The translations under genes and the position numbers were made by a program. A stretch of DNA of 64,000 nucleotides, taken from Pseudomonas sp. NKUCC02_KPG. GTDB taxonomy: Bacteria; Pseudomonadota; Gammaproteobacteria; Pseudomonadales; Pseudomonadaceae. Below, one piece after another: positions 20,217 through 29,367 of this stretch (within the stretch, counting starts at the first letter, position 1; the number at the start of each line of letters is the position of its first letter). The stretch is taken from NCBI RefSeq assembly GCF_019345465.1, contig NZ_JAHKRC010000001.1:1-64000 (forward strand). Reading direction: 5' to 3'. Under the pieces are notes generated by a model. That model was given only the letters and a program-made list of their open reading frames with translations, did no database searches and had not been told where the DNA came from.

Positions 20217-22808
20217 TCAAACGGTGGCTGATTCCAGGAAGTCCTGGGCAAAGCGCTGCAACACGCCACCCGCCTCATAGATCGATACCTCTTCAGCGGT
20301 ATCCAGGCGGCAGGTCACGGGGACTTCGAGGCGCTCGCCATTTTTGCGGGTGATCACCAGTGTCAGGGTGGCTCGCGGGGTGCGCTCGCCGATCACATCG
20401 TAAATTTCACTGCCGTCGATCTGCAGGGTTTTACGGTTGGTACCCGGCATGAACTCCAGCGGCAATACACCCATACCCACCAGGTTGGTGCGGTGAATAC
20501 GCTCAAAGCCTTCGGCAGCAATGGCCTCGACACCCGCCAGACGCACACCTTTGGCAGCCCAGTCGCGGGACGAGCCCTGGCCATAGTCGGCACCGGCGAT
20601 GATGATCAGCGGCTGCTTGCGGTCCATGTAGGTCTCGATGGCTTCCCACATGCGCATCACTTGGCCTTCCGGCTCGAGACGGGTCAGCGAACCCTGTTTG
20701 ACCTTGCCGTCCTCGATCACCATCTCGTTGAACAGTTTCGGATTGGCGAAGGTTGCCCGCTGTGCGGTCAGGTGGTCGCCACGGTGAGTCGCATAGGAGT
20801 TGAAGTCGACTTCCGGCAAGCCCATTTTCGCCAGGTATTCACCCGCGGCGCTGTCGAGCATGATGGCGTTGGACGGCGACAAATGGTCAGTGGTGATGTT
20901 GTCCGGCAGCACCGCCAGCGGGCGCATGCCTTTGAGTGGACGCGCACCGGCCAATGCACCTTCCCAATAGGGCGGACGACGGATGTAAGTACTTTGCGGG
21001 CGCCAGTCATACAGTGGCTCGACTTTCGGGCCGGTGTCTTCATGAATGGCAAACATCGGGATGTAAACCTGACGGAACTGTTCGGGCTTGACCGCGGCCT
21101 TGACCACCGCGTCGATTTCTTCGTCGCTGGGCCAGATATCTTTCAGGCGGATTTCCTTGCCTTGGGCATCCAGGCCCAGCACATCTTTTTCGATATCAAA
21201 ACGGATGGTTCCGGCAATCGCGTAGGCCACCACCAACGGCGGGGAGGCCAAAAACGCCTGTTTGGCGTAAGGGTGAATACGCCCGTCAAAATTGCGGTTA
21301 CCCGACAGTACGGCAGTGGCGTACAAGTCGCGGTCGATGATTTCCTGCTGAATGGCAGGGTCCAGCGCACCGGACATGCCGTTGCAGGTCGTGCATGCAA
21401 ACGCCACGACGCCAAAGCCCAACTTTTCCAGTTCGTGAGTCAAACCGGCTTCATCGAGGTAAAGCGCAACGGTTTTGGAGCCCGGTGCCAGAGAGGTCTT
21501 GACCCACGGTTTGCGGCTCAAGCCGAGCTTGTTGGCGTTGCGCGCCATCAGCCCCGCCGCAATCACGTTGCGCGGGTTGCTGGTGTTGGTGCAACTGGTA
21601 ATGGCCGCGATGATGACCGCACCGTCGGGCATTTGACCTGGCACTTCGTCCCACTGTCCGGCAATGCCCTTCGCGGCAAGGTCAGTGGTGGCCACACGGG
21701 CGTGAGGGTTGCTCGGGCCAGCCATGTTGCGCACGACCGATGACAGGTCAAAGCTCAGGCTGCGCTCGTATTGCGCGCCCTTGAGGCTGTCTGCCCAAAG
21801 GCCGCTGACCTTGGCGTAGTTCTCCACCAACTGCACTTGCTGGTCTTCGCGGCCAGTCAGTTTGAGGTAGTCGATGGTTTGCTGGTCGATGTAGAACATC
21901 GCGGCCGTGGCGCCGTATTCCGGGGCCATGTTGGAGATCGTCGCGCGATCGCCCAGGGTGAGTGCCGCAGCGCCTTCGCCGAAAAACTCCAGCCAGGCAC
22001 CCACTACTTTTTGCTTGCGCAGGAACTCGGTCAGCGCCAGCACCATATCGGTGGCGGTAATGCCCGGCTGCAGCTTGCCGGTCAGCTCCACGCCGACGAT
22101 TTCCGGCAAACGCATCCAAGACGCACGGCCAAGCATCACGCTTTCGGCTTCAAGGCCGCCCACACCGATGGCGATTACGCCCAGTGAATCCACATGAGGC
22201 GTGTGGCTGTCTGTGCCCACGCAGGTATCCGGGAATGCCACACCGTCGCGCACCTGGATCACCGGAGACATTTTCTCCAGGTTGATCTGGTGCATGATGC
22301 CGTTGCCCGGCGGGATCACATCGACGTTTTTGAACGCTTTTTTGGTCCACTCGATAAAGTGGAAACGGTCTTCGTTACGACGGTCCTCGATGGCGCGGTT
22401 CTTTTCGAACGCCTCGGGGTCGTAACCACCGCACTCGACAGCCAGCGAGTGGTCAACGATCAGTTGAGTCGGCACGACCGGATTGACCTGGGCCGGATCA
22501 CCGCCCTGCAAGGCGATGGCGTCACGCAGGCCGGCAAGGTCGACCAGCGCGGTCTGGCCCAGAATGTCGTGGCACACCACACGTGCCGGGAACCATGGAA
22601 AGTCGAGATCGCGCTTGCGATCAATCAACTGGCTCAGCGATGCATTCAGGGTGGCAGGATCGCAGCGGCGAACCAGGTTTTCGGCCAGTACGCGGGAGGT
22701 ATAAGGCAGGGTGTCGTAAGCACCGGGCTTGATCGCGTCGACTGCCCCACGGGTGTCGAAATAATCCAGCCGGGTGCCCGGTAGTGTTTTGCGAAATTCA
22801 GTATTCAT
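20217..22808 (-). CDS. acnD: Fe/S-dependent 2-methylisocitrate dehydratase AcnD
   Basis: 863 residues of the aconitase family. Cluster cysteines are in ITSCTNTSNP (about 415) and CTTCNGMSG (about 480). The swivel-domain motif GADYGQGSSRDWAAKGVRLAGVEAI lies near 745. With PrpF it converts 2-methylcitrate to 2-methylaconitate in organisms using the acnD route. Between prpC and prpF in the operon; a REP pair separates it from prpC. Confidence 0.96.
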   Translation of the reverse strand: MNTEFRKTLPGTRLDYFDTRGAVDAIKPGAYDTLPYTSRVLAENLVRRCDPATLNASLSQLIDRKRDLDFPWFPARVVCHDILGQTALVDLAGLRDAIALQGGDPAQVNPVVPTQLIVDHSLAVECGGYDPEAFEKNRAIEDRRNEDRFHFIEWTKKAFKNVDVIPPGNGIMHQINLEKMSPVIQVRDGVAFPDTCVGTDSHTPHVDSLGVIAIGVGGLEAESVMLGRASWMRLPEIVGVELTGKLQPGITATDMVLALTEFLRKQKVVGAWLEFFGEGAAALTLGDRATISNMAPEYGATAAMFYIDQQTIDYLKLTGREDQQVQLVENYAKVSGLWADSLKGAQYERSLSFDLSSVVRNMAGPSNPHARVATTDLAAKGIAGQWDEVPGQMPDGAVIIAAITSCTNTSNPRNVIAAGLMARNANKLGLSRKPWVKTSLAPGSKTVALYLDEAGLTHELEKLGFGVVAFACTTCNGMSGALDPAIQQEIIDRDLYATAVLSGNRNFDGRIHPYAKQAFLASPPLVVAYAIAGTIRFDIEKDVLGLDAQGKEIRLKDIWPSDEEIDAVVKAAVKPEQFRQVYIPMFAIHEDTGPKVEPLYDWRPQSTYIRRPPYWEGALAGARPLKGMRPLAVLPDNITTDHLSPSNAIMLDSAAGEYLAKMGLPEVDFNSYATHRGDHLTAQRATFANPKLFNEMVIEDGKVKQGSLTRLEPEGQVMRMWEAIETYMDRKQPLIIIAGADYGQGSSRDWAAKGVRLAGVEAIAAEGFERIHRTNLVGMGVLPLEFMPGTNRKTLQIDGSEIYDVIGERTPRATLTLVITRKNGERLEVPVTCRLDTAEEVSIYEAGGVLQRFAQDFLESATV

Positions 22809-22855
22809 TGGCGCAGGACTCGATCACGGTAGTTACAAAAGGGCAAAGGACTCAT

Positions 22856-22939
22856 GTGGGAGCGGGCTTGCTCGCGATGCCGACGCTGGGTTTATCAGTC
22901 AAACCGCGTTGATTCCATCGCGGGCAAGCCCGCTCCCAC
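22856..22939. repeat. REP pair between prpC and acnD
   Basis: GTGGGAGCGGGCTTGCTCGCGA and the inverted TCGCGGGCAAGCCCGCTCCCAC arm face each other with about 40 bases between. It lies inside an operon, where such stems can protect upstream message or limit downstream expression. Confidence 0.85.
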
Positions 22940-22966
22940 CCTTCAGTCGGCTCTCTGCCTGCTTGA

Positions 22967-24094
22967 TCAGCGACGTTCGATTGCCACGAACTTGCGCTGT
23001 TCTACGCCGATGTACTCGGCGCTCGGACGGATGATGCGGTTATTGGCACGCTGCTCGAACACATGCGCCGCCCAGCCGGTCAGGCGTGAGCAGACAAAGA
23101 TCGGGGTGAAAAGCTTGGTCGGGATTCCCATGAAGTGGTACGCCGAGGCATGGTAGAAATCGGCGTTGGGGAACAGCTTCTTTTGCTCCCACATGGTTTT
23201 GTCGATGGCTTCGGAGACCGGAAACAGCACGGTGTCGCCCACTTCGTCAGCCAGTTTTTTCGACCAGCCCTTGATCACTTCGTTACGCGGGTCGCTGTCT
23301 TTGTAGATCGCGTGGCCGAAGCCCATGATCTTGTCCTTGCGCGCCAGCATGCCGAGGGTGCCTTCGACCGCTTCTTGCGCCGAGCCGAAGCGCTCGATCA
23401 TTTCCATCGCTGCTTCGTTTGCACCACCGTGCAACGGGCCGCGCAGCGAGCCGATGGCCGCCGTGATGCACGAATACAGGTCGGACAAGGTCGATGCGCA
23501 AACCCGTGCGGTAAAGGTCGAAGCGTTGAATTCGTGCTCGGCATAGAGAATCAGCGACACGTTCATCACTTTGACGTGCAACTCGCTTGGCCTCTTGTCG
23601 TGCAGCAAGTGCAGGAAGTGGCCGCCGATGGACTCTTCGTCGGTTACGCAGTTGATGCGTTTGCCGTCGTGGCTGAAGCGGTACCAGTAGCACATGATCG
23701 CCGGGAAGGCTGCCAGCAGACGGTCGGTCTTGTCGTGCTGCTCGGAAAAGTCCTTCTCCGGCTCGATATTGCCCAGGAAAGAGCAACCGGTGCGCATCAC
23801 GTCCATCGGGTGGGCGTCGGCAGGGATGCGTTCCAGCACCTCTTTCAATGCCTGAGGCAAATCACGCAGCTTTTGCAGCTTGGCCGTGTAGGCAGCCAGT
23901 TCGGTTTGGCTTGGCAGTTCGCCGTACAGCAGCAGGTAAGCCACTTCTTCGAAGCGGGCATCGGCTGCCAGTTCACGTACGTCATAACCACGATAAGTGA
24001 GGCCCGCACCTTCTTGACCTACGGTGGACAGGGCTGTTTGCCCGGCAACCTGGCCGCGTAATCCGGCACCACTCAATACTTTTGCTTCGGCCAT
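22967..24094 (-). CDS. prpC: 2-methylcitrate synthase
   Basis: 375 residues from ATG 24094 (MAEAKVLSGAGLRGQ), with GGAGAG 6 bases upstream; the in-frame stretch back to 24145 overlaps the REP-proximal leader and lacks a site. It is of the type II citrate-synthase family: GLTYRGYDVRELA, GPLHGGANEAAMEM (catalytic His) and the C-terminal MGIPTKLFTPIFVCSRLTGW with FEQRANNRIIRP. It condenses propionyl-CoA with oxaloacetate. It lies second in the catabolic order, flanked by REP elements on both sides. Confidence 0.96.
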   Translation of the reverse strand: MAEAKVLSGAGLRGQVAGQTALSTVGQEGAGLTYRGYDVRELAADARFEEVAYLLLYGELPSQTELAAYTAKLQKLRDLPQALKEVLERIPADAHPMDVMRTGCSFLGNIEPEKDFSEQHDKTDRLLAAFPAIMCYWYRFSHDGKRINCVTDEESIGGHFLHLLHDKRPSELHVKVMNVSLILYAEHEFNASTFTARVCASTLSDLYSCITAAIGSLRGPLHGGANEAAMEMIERFGSAQEAVEGTLGMLARKDKIMGFGHAIYKDSDPRNEVIKGWSKKLADEVGDTVLFPVSEAIDKTMWEQKKLFPNADFYHASAYHFMGIPTKLFTPIFVCSRLTGWAAHVFEQRANNRIIRPSAEYIGVEQRKFVAIERR

Positions 24095-24152
24095 TGCGCT
24101 CTCCAATCTTGAATTTGTTAGGGATTCGGCAAGTTCTTTATTCAATGTACAG

Positions 24153-24225
24153 GTGGGAGCGGGCTTGCTCGCGATTCAGGCAACACGGTTTGCCTGAATC
24201 ATTGCGCTGACCCGCCCGCTCCCAC
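24153..24225. repeat. REP pair between prpB and prpC
   Basis: GTGGGAGCGGGCTTGCTCGCGA arm and an inverted CGCCCGCTCCCAC arm, with an inner perfect stem TTCAGGCAA/TTGCCTGAA. Same family as 22856-22939. Confidence 0.85.
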
Positions 24226-24242
24226 AGGATCACAGCGTCTTG

Positions 24243-25130
24243 TTATTTCTTTGAGGCAAACAACGCATCGAGCTTCTGTTCGAACTCGTGATAGTTGATG
24301 GCGTCGTATAGCTCCATGCGGGTTTGCATGGTGTCGATCACGTTTTGCTGGGTACCGTCGCGGCGGATGGCGGTGTAGACGTTTTCTGCCGCCTTGTTCA
24401 TCGCCCGGAATGCCGACAGCGGGTACAGCACCAGCGAGACATCAGCGCCAGCCAGCTGCTCTGTGGTGTACAGCGGTGTCGCGCCGAACTCGGTGATGTT
24501 GGCCAGAATAGGCGCCTTCACCCGGTTGGCGAACAGCTTGTACATGTCCAGTTCGGTGATGGCTTCGGGGAACACCATGTCCGCGCCCGCTTCAACGCAG
24601 GCCGCTGCACGCTCCAGGGCAGACTCCAGACCTTCAACGGCCAGTGCATCGGTACGCGCCATGATCACAAAGCTGTCATCGGTGCGGGCATCGACGGCGG
24701 CCTTGATACGGTCGACCATCTCTTGCAGCGAGACGATTTCCTTGTTTGGGCGATGGCCGCAACGCTTGGCGCCAACCTGGTCTTCGATATGAATCGCCGC
24801 CGCGCCAAACTTGATCATCGACTTCACGGTGCGCGACACGTTGAAGAATGAGGAGCCGAAACCGGTGTCCACATCCACCAGCAGCGGCAGGTCGCATACA
24901 TCGGTAATGCGGCGAACATCTGTCAATACATCGTCCAGGCCGGTAATACCCAGATCCGGTACGCCCAAGGACCCGGCAGCGACGCCGCCACCCGACAGGT
25001 AGATCGCCTTGAAGCCGGCACGCTTGGCCAGCAACGCATGGTTGGCGTTGATTGCGCCTACCACTTGCAAGGGATGTTCGCTGGCGACTGCATCACGGAA
25101 ACGCTGGCCTGGACTGTTCTTATTGCTCAT
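24243..25130 (-). CDS. prpB: Methylisocitrate lyase
   Basis: 295 residues of the isocitrate lyase/PEP mutase superfamily. The catalytic loop [12 protein letters not shown] (about 120) and the metal-binding [10 protein letters not shown] are present. It splits 2-methylisocitrate into pyruvate and succinate, the last step of the cycle. Its start overlaps the end of the GntR gene by four bases, so regulator and first enzyme are translationally coupled. Confidence 0.97.
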   Translation of the reverse strand: MSNKNSPGQRFRDAVASEHPLQVVGAINANHALLAKRAGFKAIYLSGGGVAAGSLGVPDLGITGLDDVLTDVRRITDVCDLPLLVDVDTGFGSSFFNVSRTVKSMIKFGAAAIHIEDQVGAKRCGHRPNKEIVSLQEMVDRIKAAVDARTDDSFVIMARTDALAVEGLESALERAAACVEAGADMVFPEAITELDMYKLFANRVKAPILANITEFGATPLYTTEQLAGADVSLVLYPLSAFRAMNKAAENVYTAIRRDGTQQNVIDTMQTRMELYDAINYHEFEQKLDALFASKK

Positions 25131-25849
25131 GACTCACCTCGTGGAGTGGCTGTCTGCTGGGCGTCGTCTTGGTAGTGACGCGCAATATTGCGTTTCGAGG
25201 CGCCGATATGTCGGCGCATCAACAACTCGGCCAGTTCGCCGTCGCGATCGGCAATGGCATCGAGAATGCGGTGATGCTCGGCAAACGCCTGATGCGGGCG
25301 ATTGGGCGTCGTTGAAAACTGGATGCGGTACATGCGCACCAATTGATACAACTCGCCGCAGAGCATTTGCGTCAGGGTGCGGTTGCCGCTGCCCTGAATG
25401 ATCTTGTAATGAAAATCGAAGTCGCCTTCCTGCTGGTAGTAGCCGACACCCGCCTGAAACGCTTCATCGCGCTCGTGGGTTTCGAGCACCCGGCGCAAGT
25501 CGGCGATGTCTTCATCGCTCATGCGCTCGGCGGCCAGACGACAGGCCATGCCTTCAAGGGACTCGCGAATTTCGTAGAGTTCGATCAGCTCGGCGTGGCT
25601 CAGCGACACGACCCGCGCACCTACATGGGGTATGCGCACCAGCAAACGCTGGCCTTCAAGACGATGAATGGCTTCACGTAATGGCCCACGGCTGATGCCG
25701 TAGGTGCGCGCCAGTTCAGGCTCGGAGATCTTGCTGCCCGGGGCGATCTCGCCTTTGACAATAGCTGCCTGAATACGCCGGAACACGTTCTCGGAGAGGG
25801 TTTCCGAGTCGTCTTGGGTGATCGGGACAGGTTCCAGTGCTTGCAGCAT
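25127..25849 (-). CDS. GntR-family (FCD subfamily) regulator of the prp operon
   Basis: 240 residues from ATG 25849 ([14 protein letters not shown]). This start is preferred over ATG 25891 because AAGGTG lies upstream and because an operator-like palindrome (25850-25860) would otherwise lie in coding sequence. An N-terminal winged helix ([42 protein letters not shown]) is followed by an all-helical FCD ligand domain. It overlaps prpB by four bases. FCD regulators usually bind an acidic metabolite; a methylcitrate-cycle intermediate is likely here, and autorepression is inferred from the operators. Confidence 0.9.
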   Translation of the reverse strand: MLQALEPVPITQDDSETLSENVFRRIQAAIVKGEIAPGSKISEPELARTYGISRGPLREAIHRLEGQRLLVRIPHVGARVVSLSHAELIELYEIRESLEGMACRLAAERMSDEDIADLRRVLETHERDEAFQAGVGYYQQEGDFDFHYKIIQGSGNRTLTQMLCGELYQLVRMYRIQFSTTPNRPHQAFAEHHRILDAIADRDGELAELLMRRHIGASKRNIARHYQDDAQQTATPRGES

Positions 25850-25860
25850 ATTGTCGACAC
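25850..25860. promoter_or_regulatory. Proximal GntR-type operator (imperfect)
   Basis: ATTGTCGACAC touches the start codon of the regulator. The core TGTCGACA is a perfect palindrome and matches the distal site at 25923-25934; its centre is 73 bp away, close to seven helical turns. Confidence 0.55.
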
Positions 25861-25922
25861 CTTGAAAATCAATAGCGCCAAAATTAGCCATTTAGCCGCA
25901 AAGAGTCAAAGAATAAATAGAT

Positions 25923-25934
25923 ATTGTCGACAAT
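25923..25934. promoter_or_regulatory. Distal GntR-type operator
   Basis: ATTGTCGACAAT is a perfect 12-bp palindrome of the form bound by FadR/VanR-type GntR regulators. It lies in the promoter region of the gntR-prp operon. Confidence 0.65.
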
Positions 25935-26130
25935 CGCCTAATACGACCTTGGTTTAATCGACAGGACTTGCCCCCGGTTCAAAGCACCCCGGCGCTGGCG
26001 CCATAAAACCATCATGTTAGAATGCCGACCGCATCAGCCCTGCCCCCATCCACCGGGCAGCCGCACGAGGAAACTTGCTCTGTACTGCCAGTGCCTTGAA
26101 CTGAAGATTGCAAGAGACGTGCCCCGATTT

Positions 26131-26667
26131 ATGAAATTTCCCACCATCTACATCCTCACTTGCCTGCTGTGCGTACCGGGCTTGAGCCTTGGCGCCGAAA
26201 AAACAGTGTACGGCCTCAATGAATACGCCGAACTCGCAGGCATCAACTTGCAGGTGGCTGCCAAACTCGACACCGGCGCCAAGACCGCGTCTCTCAGCGC
26301 ACGGGACATCAAGCGTTTCAAGCGTGACGGAGAGAGCTGGGTACGCTTTTACCTGGCCATCGATGATGCTCACTCGCACCCCATCGAACGCCCGCTGGCC
26401 CGGGTCAGCAAGATCAAGCGCCGCTCTGGCGACTACGACCCGCAGGCCGACAAGAACTACACCTCACGCCCGGTCATTTCCCTGGAAATCTGCATGGGCA
26501 AGGCTTTACGCACCATCGAAGTGAACTTGACCGATAGAAGTGCGTTCCAATACCCGCTGCTGATCGGCTCCGAAGCGTTGAAACGCTTTGATGCGCTGGT
26601 TGACCCAAGTCTTAAATATGCTGCTGGCAAACCTGCCTGCGCCGCTAACGCTCAAACCGCAGAGTAA
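26131..26667 (+). CDS. Exported retropepsin-like aspartic protease (annotated family: ATP-dependent zinc protease)
   Basis: 178 residues from ATG 26131. A signal peptide runs to about residue 21 (LSLGA), so the domain is periplasmic. The catalytic element is KLDTGAKTASLSA with Asp47-Thr48-Gly49, the DTG triad of single-domain retropepsins that act as dimers; the later LLIGSEALKRFDALVDPS fits the second flap and hydrophobic strand. Databases often label the family a zinc protease, but no HExxH is present. First gene of a three-gene cassette; five bases separate it from the next gene. Substrate unknown. Confidence 0.85.
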   Translation: MKFPTIYILTCLLCVPGLSLGAEKTVYGLNEYAELAGINLQVAAKLDTGAKTASLSARDIKRFKRDGESWVRFYLAIDDAHSHPIERPLARVSKIKRRSGDYDPQADKNYTSRPVISLEICMGKALRTIEVNLTDRSAFQYPLLIGSEALKRFDALVDPSLKYAAGKPACAANAQTAE

Positions 26668-26672
26668 TTGAA

Positions 26673-28205
26673 ATGCGCGCTCTTACCCTTCACCTGAAAA
26701 TCTTGATCACCATCCTTGTGGTGCTGGGCATTTCGATTACGGCCTACCAGATTTTTGCCCTCGGCATACCTGTGACCGAGGATGCTACGGATGACCTCTG
26801 GAACATCGACGCCAAGGTCGAATTCGTTGCCAGCTCCAAGGACCCGGTCAAGATCCAGATGTTCGTACCGCCGCTGAACCGCGACTACGTCAGCCTCAAC
26901 GAGAGTTTCATCTCCAACAACTACGGGGTGAGCGTCAACCGGGTTGATGGCAACCGCAAAGTTACCTGGTCCGCACGCCGGGTCAGTGGCAAGCAGACCC
27001 TCTACTATCGCCTGGTGCTGACCAAGCGCTACTCGGGCGACAAGACCAAGATCAAAGGGCCGGTATTCCGCGACAGCATTGCCGTGGAAGGCCCGGAAAA
27101 AATCGCTGCCGAAGCATTGCTCGCACCGATCCGCCAGCACTCTGCCGATGTCGAAACCTTTATCAGCGAGACCATCAAACGCGTCAGCAACCCCAATGAT
27201 GACAATGTAAAGCTGCTGCTGGCTGGCGATCCGTCGACCGCACACAAGGCCCAGGTCATCGAGTTGCTGCTGTCGATTGCCCACGTACCGATGGAAAAGG
27301 TCCACACCATCCGCCTGGTGGCCGATCAGCCGCAAAACCCGGAATTGTGGCTGCGCAGCTTTAACGGCAACGACTGGCTGTACTTCAACCCCGAGACCGG
27401 CGAGCAAGGCCTGCCGAATGACCGCCTGTTGTGGTGGATCGGTGACGAGCCGATGGTCACGGTCGATGGCGGTAAAAAACCCAACGTCACCTTCAGCCTG
27501 AACAACAGCGAAATGAACGCCATTCGCCTGGCCAAGCTGACAGACGAAAACACCGACGCCAACTTCCTTGAGTACTCGCTCTACGGCTTGCCGCTGCAGA
27601 CCCAGCAAACCTTCATGATCATGGTGATGATCCCGATTGGCGTGCTGGTGATCCTGATTCTGCGCAACCTGATCGGCCTGCAAACCCTGGGTACATTTAC
27701 CCCGGTACTGATCGCCCTGGCCTTCCGCGAAACCCAGCTGGGCTTCGGGATCATCCTGTTTACAGTGATCACCGCACTCGGGCTGACGCTGCGCTCCTAC
27801 CTTGAACACTTGAAACTGCAAATGCTGCCGCGCCTGTCAGTGGTGCTGACGTTCGTGGTGATATTGATCGCAGCCATCAGCCTGTTCAGCCACAAGCTGG
27901 GCCTGGAGCGCGGACTTTCCGTGGCACTGTTCCCGATGGTGATTCTGACAATGACCATCGAACGCCTGTCGATCACATGGGAAGAACGAGGTGGCGGGCA
28001 TGCGATGAAAGTCGCAATCGGCACACTGTTCGCCGCCACGCTGGCGTACCTGGTGATGAGCATCCCGGAACTGGTCTACTTCGTGTTTACCTTCCCGGCA
28101 GTCCTGCTGATCATGGTTGGCTTTATGCTGGCAATGGGTCGCTATCGCGGCTACCGCCTGACCGAGCTGGTGCGTTTCAAAGCGTTCTTGAAGGCTGACT
28201 CCTGA
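26673..28205 (+). CDS. Inactive transglutaminase-like protein fused to seven membrane helices
   Basis: 510 residues. TM1 (about 8-28, LITILVVLGISITAYQIFAL) is followed by a large extracytoplasmic region (about 35-310) and then a bundle of about seven helices (about 312-490). The periplasmic part resembles the transglutaminase-like fold found with 7TM bundles, in which the Cys-His-Asp triad is lost; I see no cysteine to act as nucleophile. The layout suggests a ligand-sensing or scaffold membrane protein. It is fused to the next gene by a one-base stop/start overlap, which implies tight coupling. Confidence 0.85.
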   Translation: MRALTLHLKILITILVVLGISITAYQIFALGIPVTEDATDDLWNIDAKVEFVASSKDPVKIQMFVPPLNRDYVSLNESFISNNYGVSVNRVDGNRKVTWSARRVSGKQTLYYRLVLTKRYSGDKTKIKGPVFRDSIAVEGPEKIAAEALLAPIRQHSADVETFISETIKRVSNPNDDNVKLLLAGDPSTAHKAQVIELLLSIAHVPMEKVHTIRLVADQPQNPELWLRSFNGNDWLYFNPETGEQGLPNDRLLWWIGDEPMVTVDGGKKPNVTFSLNNSEMNAIRLAKLTDENTDANFLEYSLYGLPLQTQQTFMIMVMIPIGVLVILILRNLIGLQTLGTFTPVLIALAFRETQLGFGIILFTVITALGLTLRSYLEHLKLQMLPRLSVVLTFVVILIAAISLFSHKLGLERGLSVALFPMVILTMTIERLSITWEERGGGHAMKVAIGTLFAATLAYLVMSIPELVYFVFTFPAVLLIMVGFMLAMGRYRGYRLTELVRFKAFLKADS

Positions 28206-29188
28206 TGTTCGGCTTCTGGAAGACCTGGAAGGCCCTGGAAGCCAAGGGCATCATGGGCATCAATCGGCGCAATGCGGACTACGTACTCAAGTACAACAAA
28301 CGCAGCCTGTACCCGATTGTGGATGACAAGATCATCACCAAGGAACGCGCCATCAAAGCGGGCATTCACGTGCCCGAAATGTACGGCGTGATTTCCACCG
28401 AGAAAGAAATCGACAAGCTTGATGAAATCATCGGTGATCGCAGCGACTTCGTGATCAAGCCTGCACAAGGTGCGGGCGGTGATGGCATTCTGGTGATCGC
28501 CGATCGTTTCGAAGACCGTTTTCGTACGGTCTCGGGCAAGATCATCAGCCATGAAGAAATCGAGCATCAGATCTCCAGCATCCTGACCGGCCTCTACTCC
28601 CTGGGCGGCCACCGTGACCGGGCACTGATCGAGTACCGTGTTACGCCGGACCAGATCTTCAAAAGCATCAGCTACGAAGGTGTGCCGGATATCCGCATCA
28701 TCGTACTGATGGGCTATCCGGTGATGGCCATGCTGCGTTTGCCGACCCGTCAATCGGGCGGCAAGGCCAACCTGCACCAGGGCGCCATCGGTGTGGGCGT
28801 GGATCTGGCCACTGGCCTGACCCTGCGCGGTACCTGGCTGAACAACATCATCAGCAAACACCCCGACACCACCAATGCGGTGGATGGCGTGCAACTGCCC
28901 AACTGGGACGGTTTCATGAAACTGGCGGCCGGATGTTACGAGCTGTGCGGCCTGGGATACATTGGTGTCGACATGGTGCTTGACCAGGACAAAGGCCCGC
29001 TGATTCTGGAGCTCAACGCCCGCCCGGGCCTGAATATCCAGATCGCCAACGACTGTGGCCTGACCCTGCGCACCCATGCGGTCGAGGCTCACCTCGAAGA
29101 GCTGGCAGCCAAAGGCATCAAGGAAACCCCGGAAGAGCGCGTGCGCTTTGCCCAGGAACTGTTCGGTCATATTCACCAGCCCGAATAA
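28205..29188 (+). CDS. RimK-related ATP-grasp ligase (alpha-L-glutamate ligase-like)
   Basis: 327 residues, cytoplasmic. ATP-grasp landmarks are present: DFVIKPAQGAGGDGILVI (nucleotide-binding lysine and glycine loop, about 80-95) and ILELNARPGLNIQIAN near 270-285 (metal-binding Glu and Asn). The family is related to RimK, which adds glutamates to protein S6, but the true acceptor here is not known. The ATG overlaps the stop of the 7TM gene. The trio of protease, 7TM protein and ligase is recurrent in proteobacteria. Confidence 0.88.
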   Translation: MFGFWKTWKALEAKGIMGINRRNADYVLKYNKRSLYPIVDDKIITKERAIKAGIHVPEMYGVISTEKEIDKLDEIIGDRSDFVIKPAQGAGGDGILVIADRFEDRFRTVSGKIISHEEIEHQISSILTGLYSLGGHRDRALIEYRVTPDQIFKSISYEGVPDIRIIVLMGYPVMAMLRLPTRQSGGKANLHQGAIGVGVDLATGLTLRGTWLNNIISKHPDTTNAVDGVQLPNWDGFMKLAAGCYELCGLGYIGVDMVLDQDKGPLILELNARPGLNIQIANDCGLTLRTHAVEAHLEELAAKGIKETPEERVRFAQELFGHIHQPE

Positions 29189-29201
29189 GCGTTTCAAAAC
29201 C

Positions 29202-29288
29202 TGTGGGAGCGGACTTGCTCGCGATGCTATCAACTCGGTTGGCCTGACAGACCGCATCGACGCCATCGCGAACAAGCCCGCTCCCACA
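29202..29288. repeat. REP pair after the ATP-grasp gene
   Basis: TGTGGGAGCGGACTTGCTCGCGAT and the inverted ATCGCGAACAAGCCCGCTCCCACA arm, 14 bases beyond the stop codon. It marks the end of the three-gene cassette. Confidence 0.85.
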
Positions 29289-29367
29289 GTTCCCACAAGC
29301 CACATAGATTTGCAGTCCTGCACAGGACTACAATCGGCACCCCGCTCCGATGGCTGATTTGCTTCGC

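Noticed and set aside
25850..25891. ATG 25891 as start of the GntR regulator
   Set aside because: No ribosome binding site, and it would put an operator palindrome inside the coding sequence; ATG 25849 has AAGGTG.
26131..26667. Zinc metalloprotease assignment for the first gene of the cassette
   Set aside because: No HExxH or similar zinc motif; the Asp-Thr-Gly triad fits an aspartic retropepsin despite the common database label.
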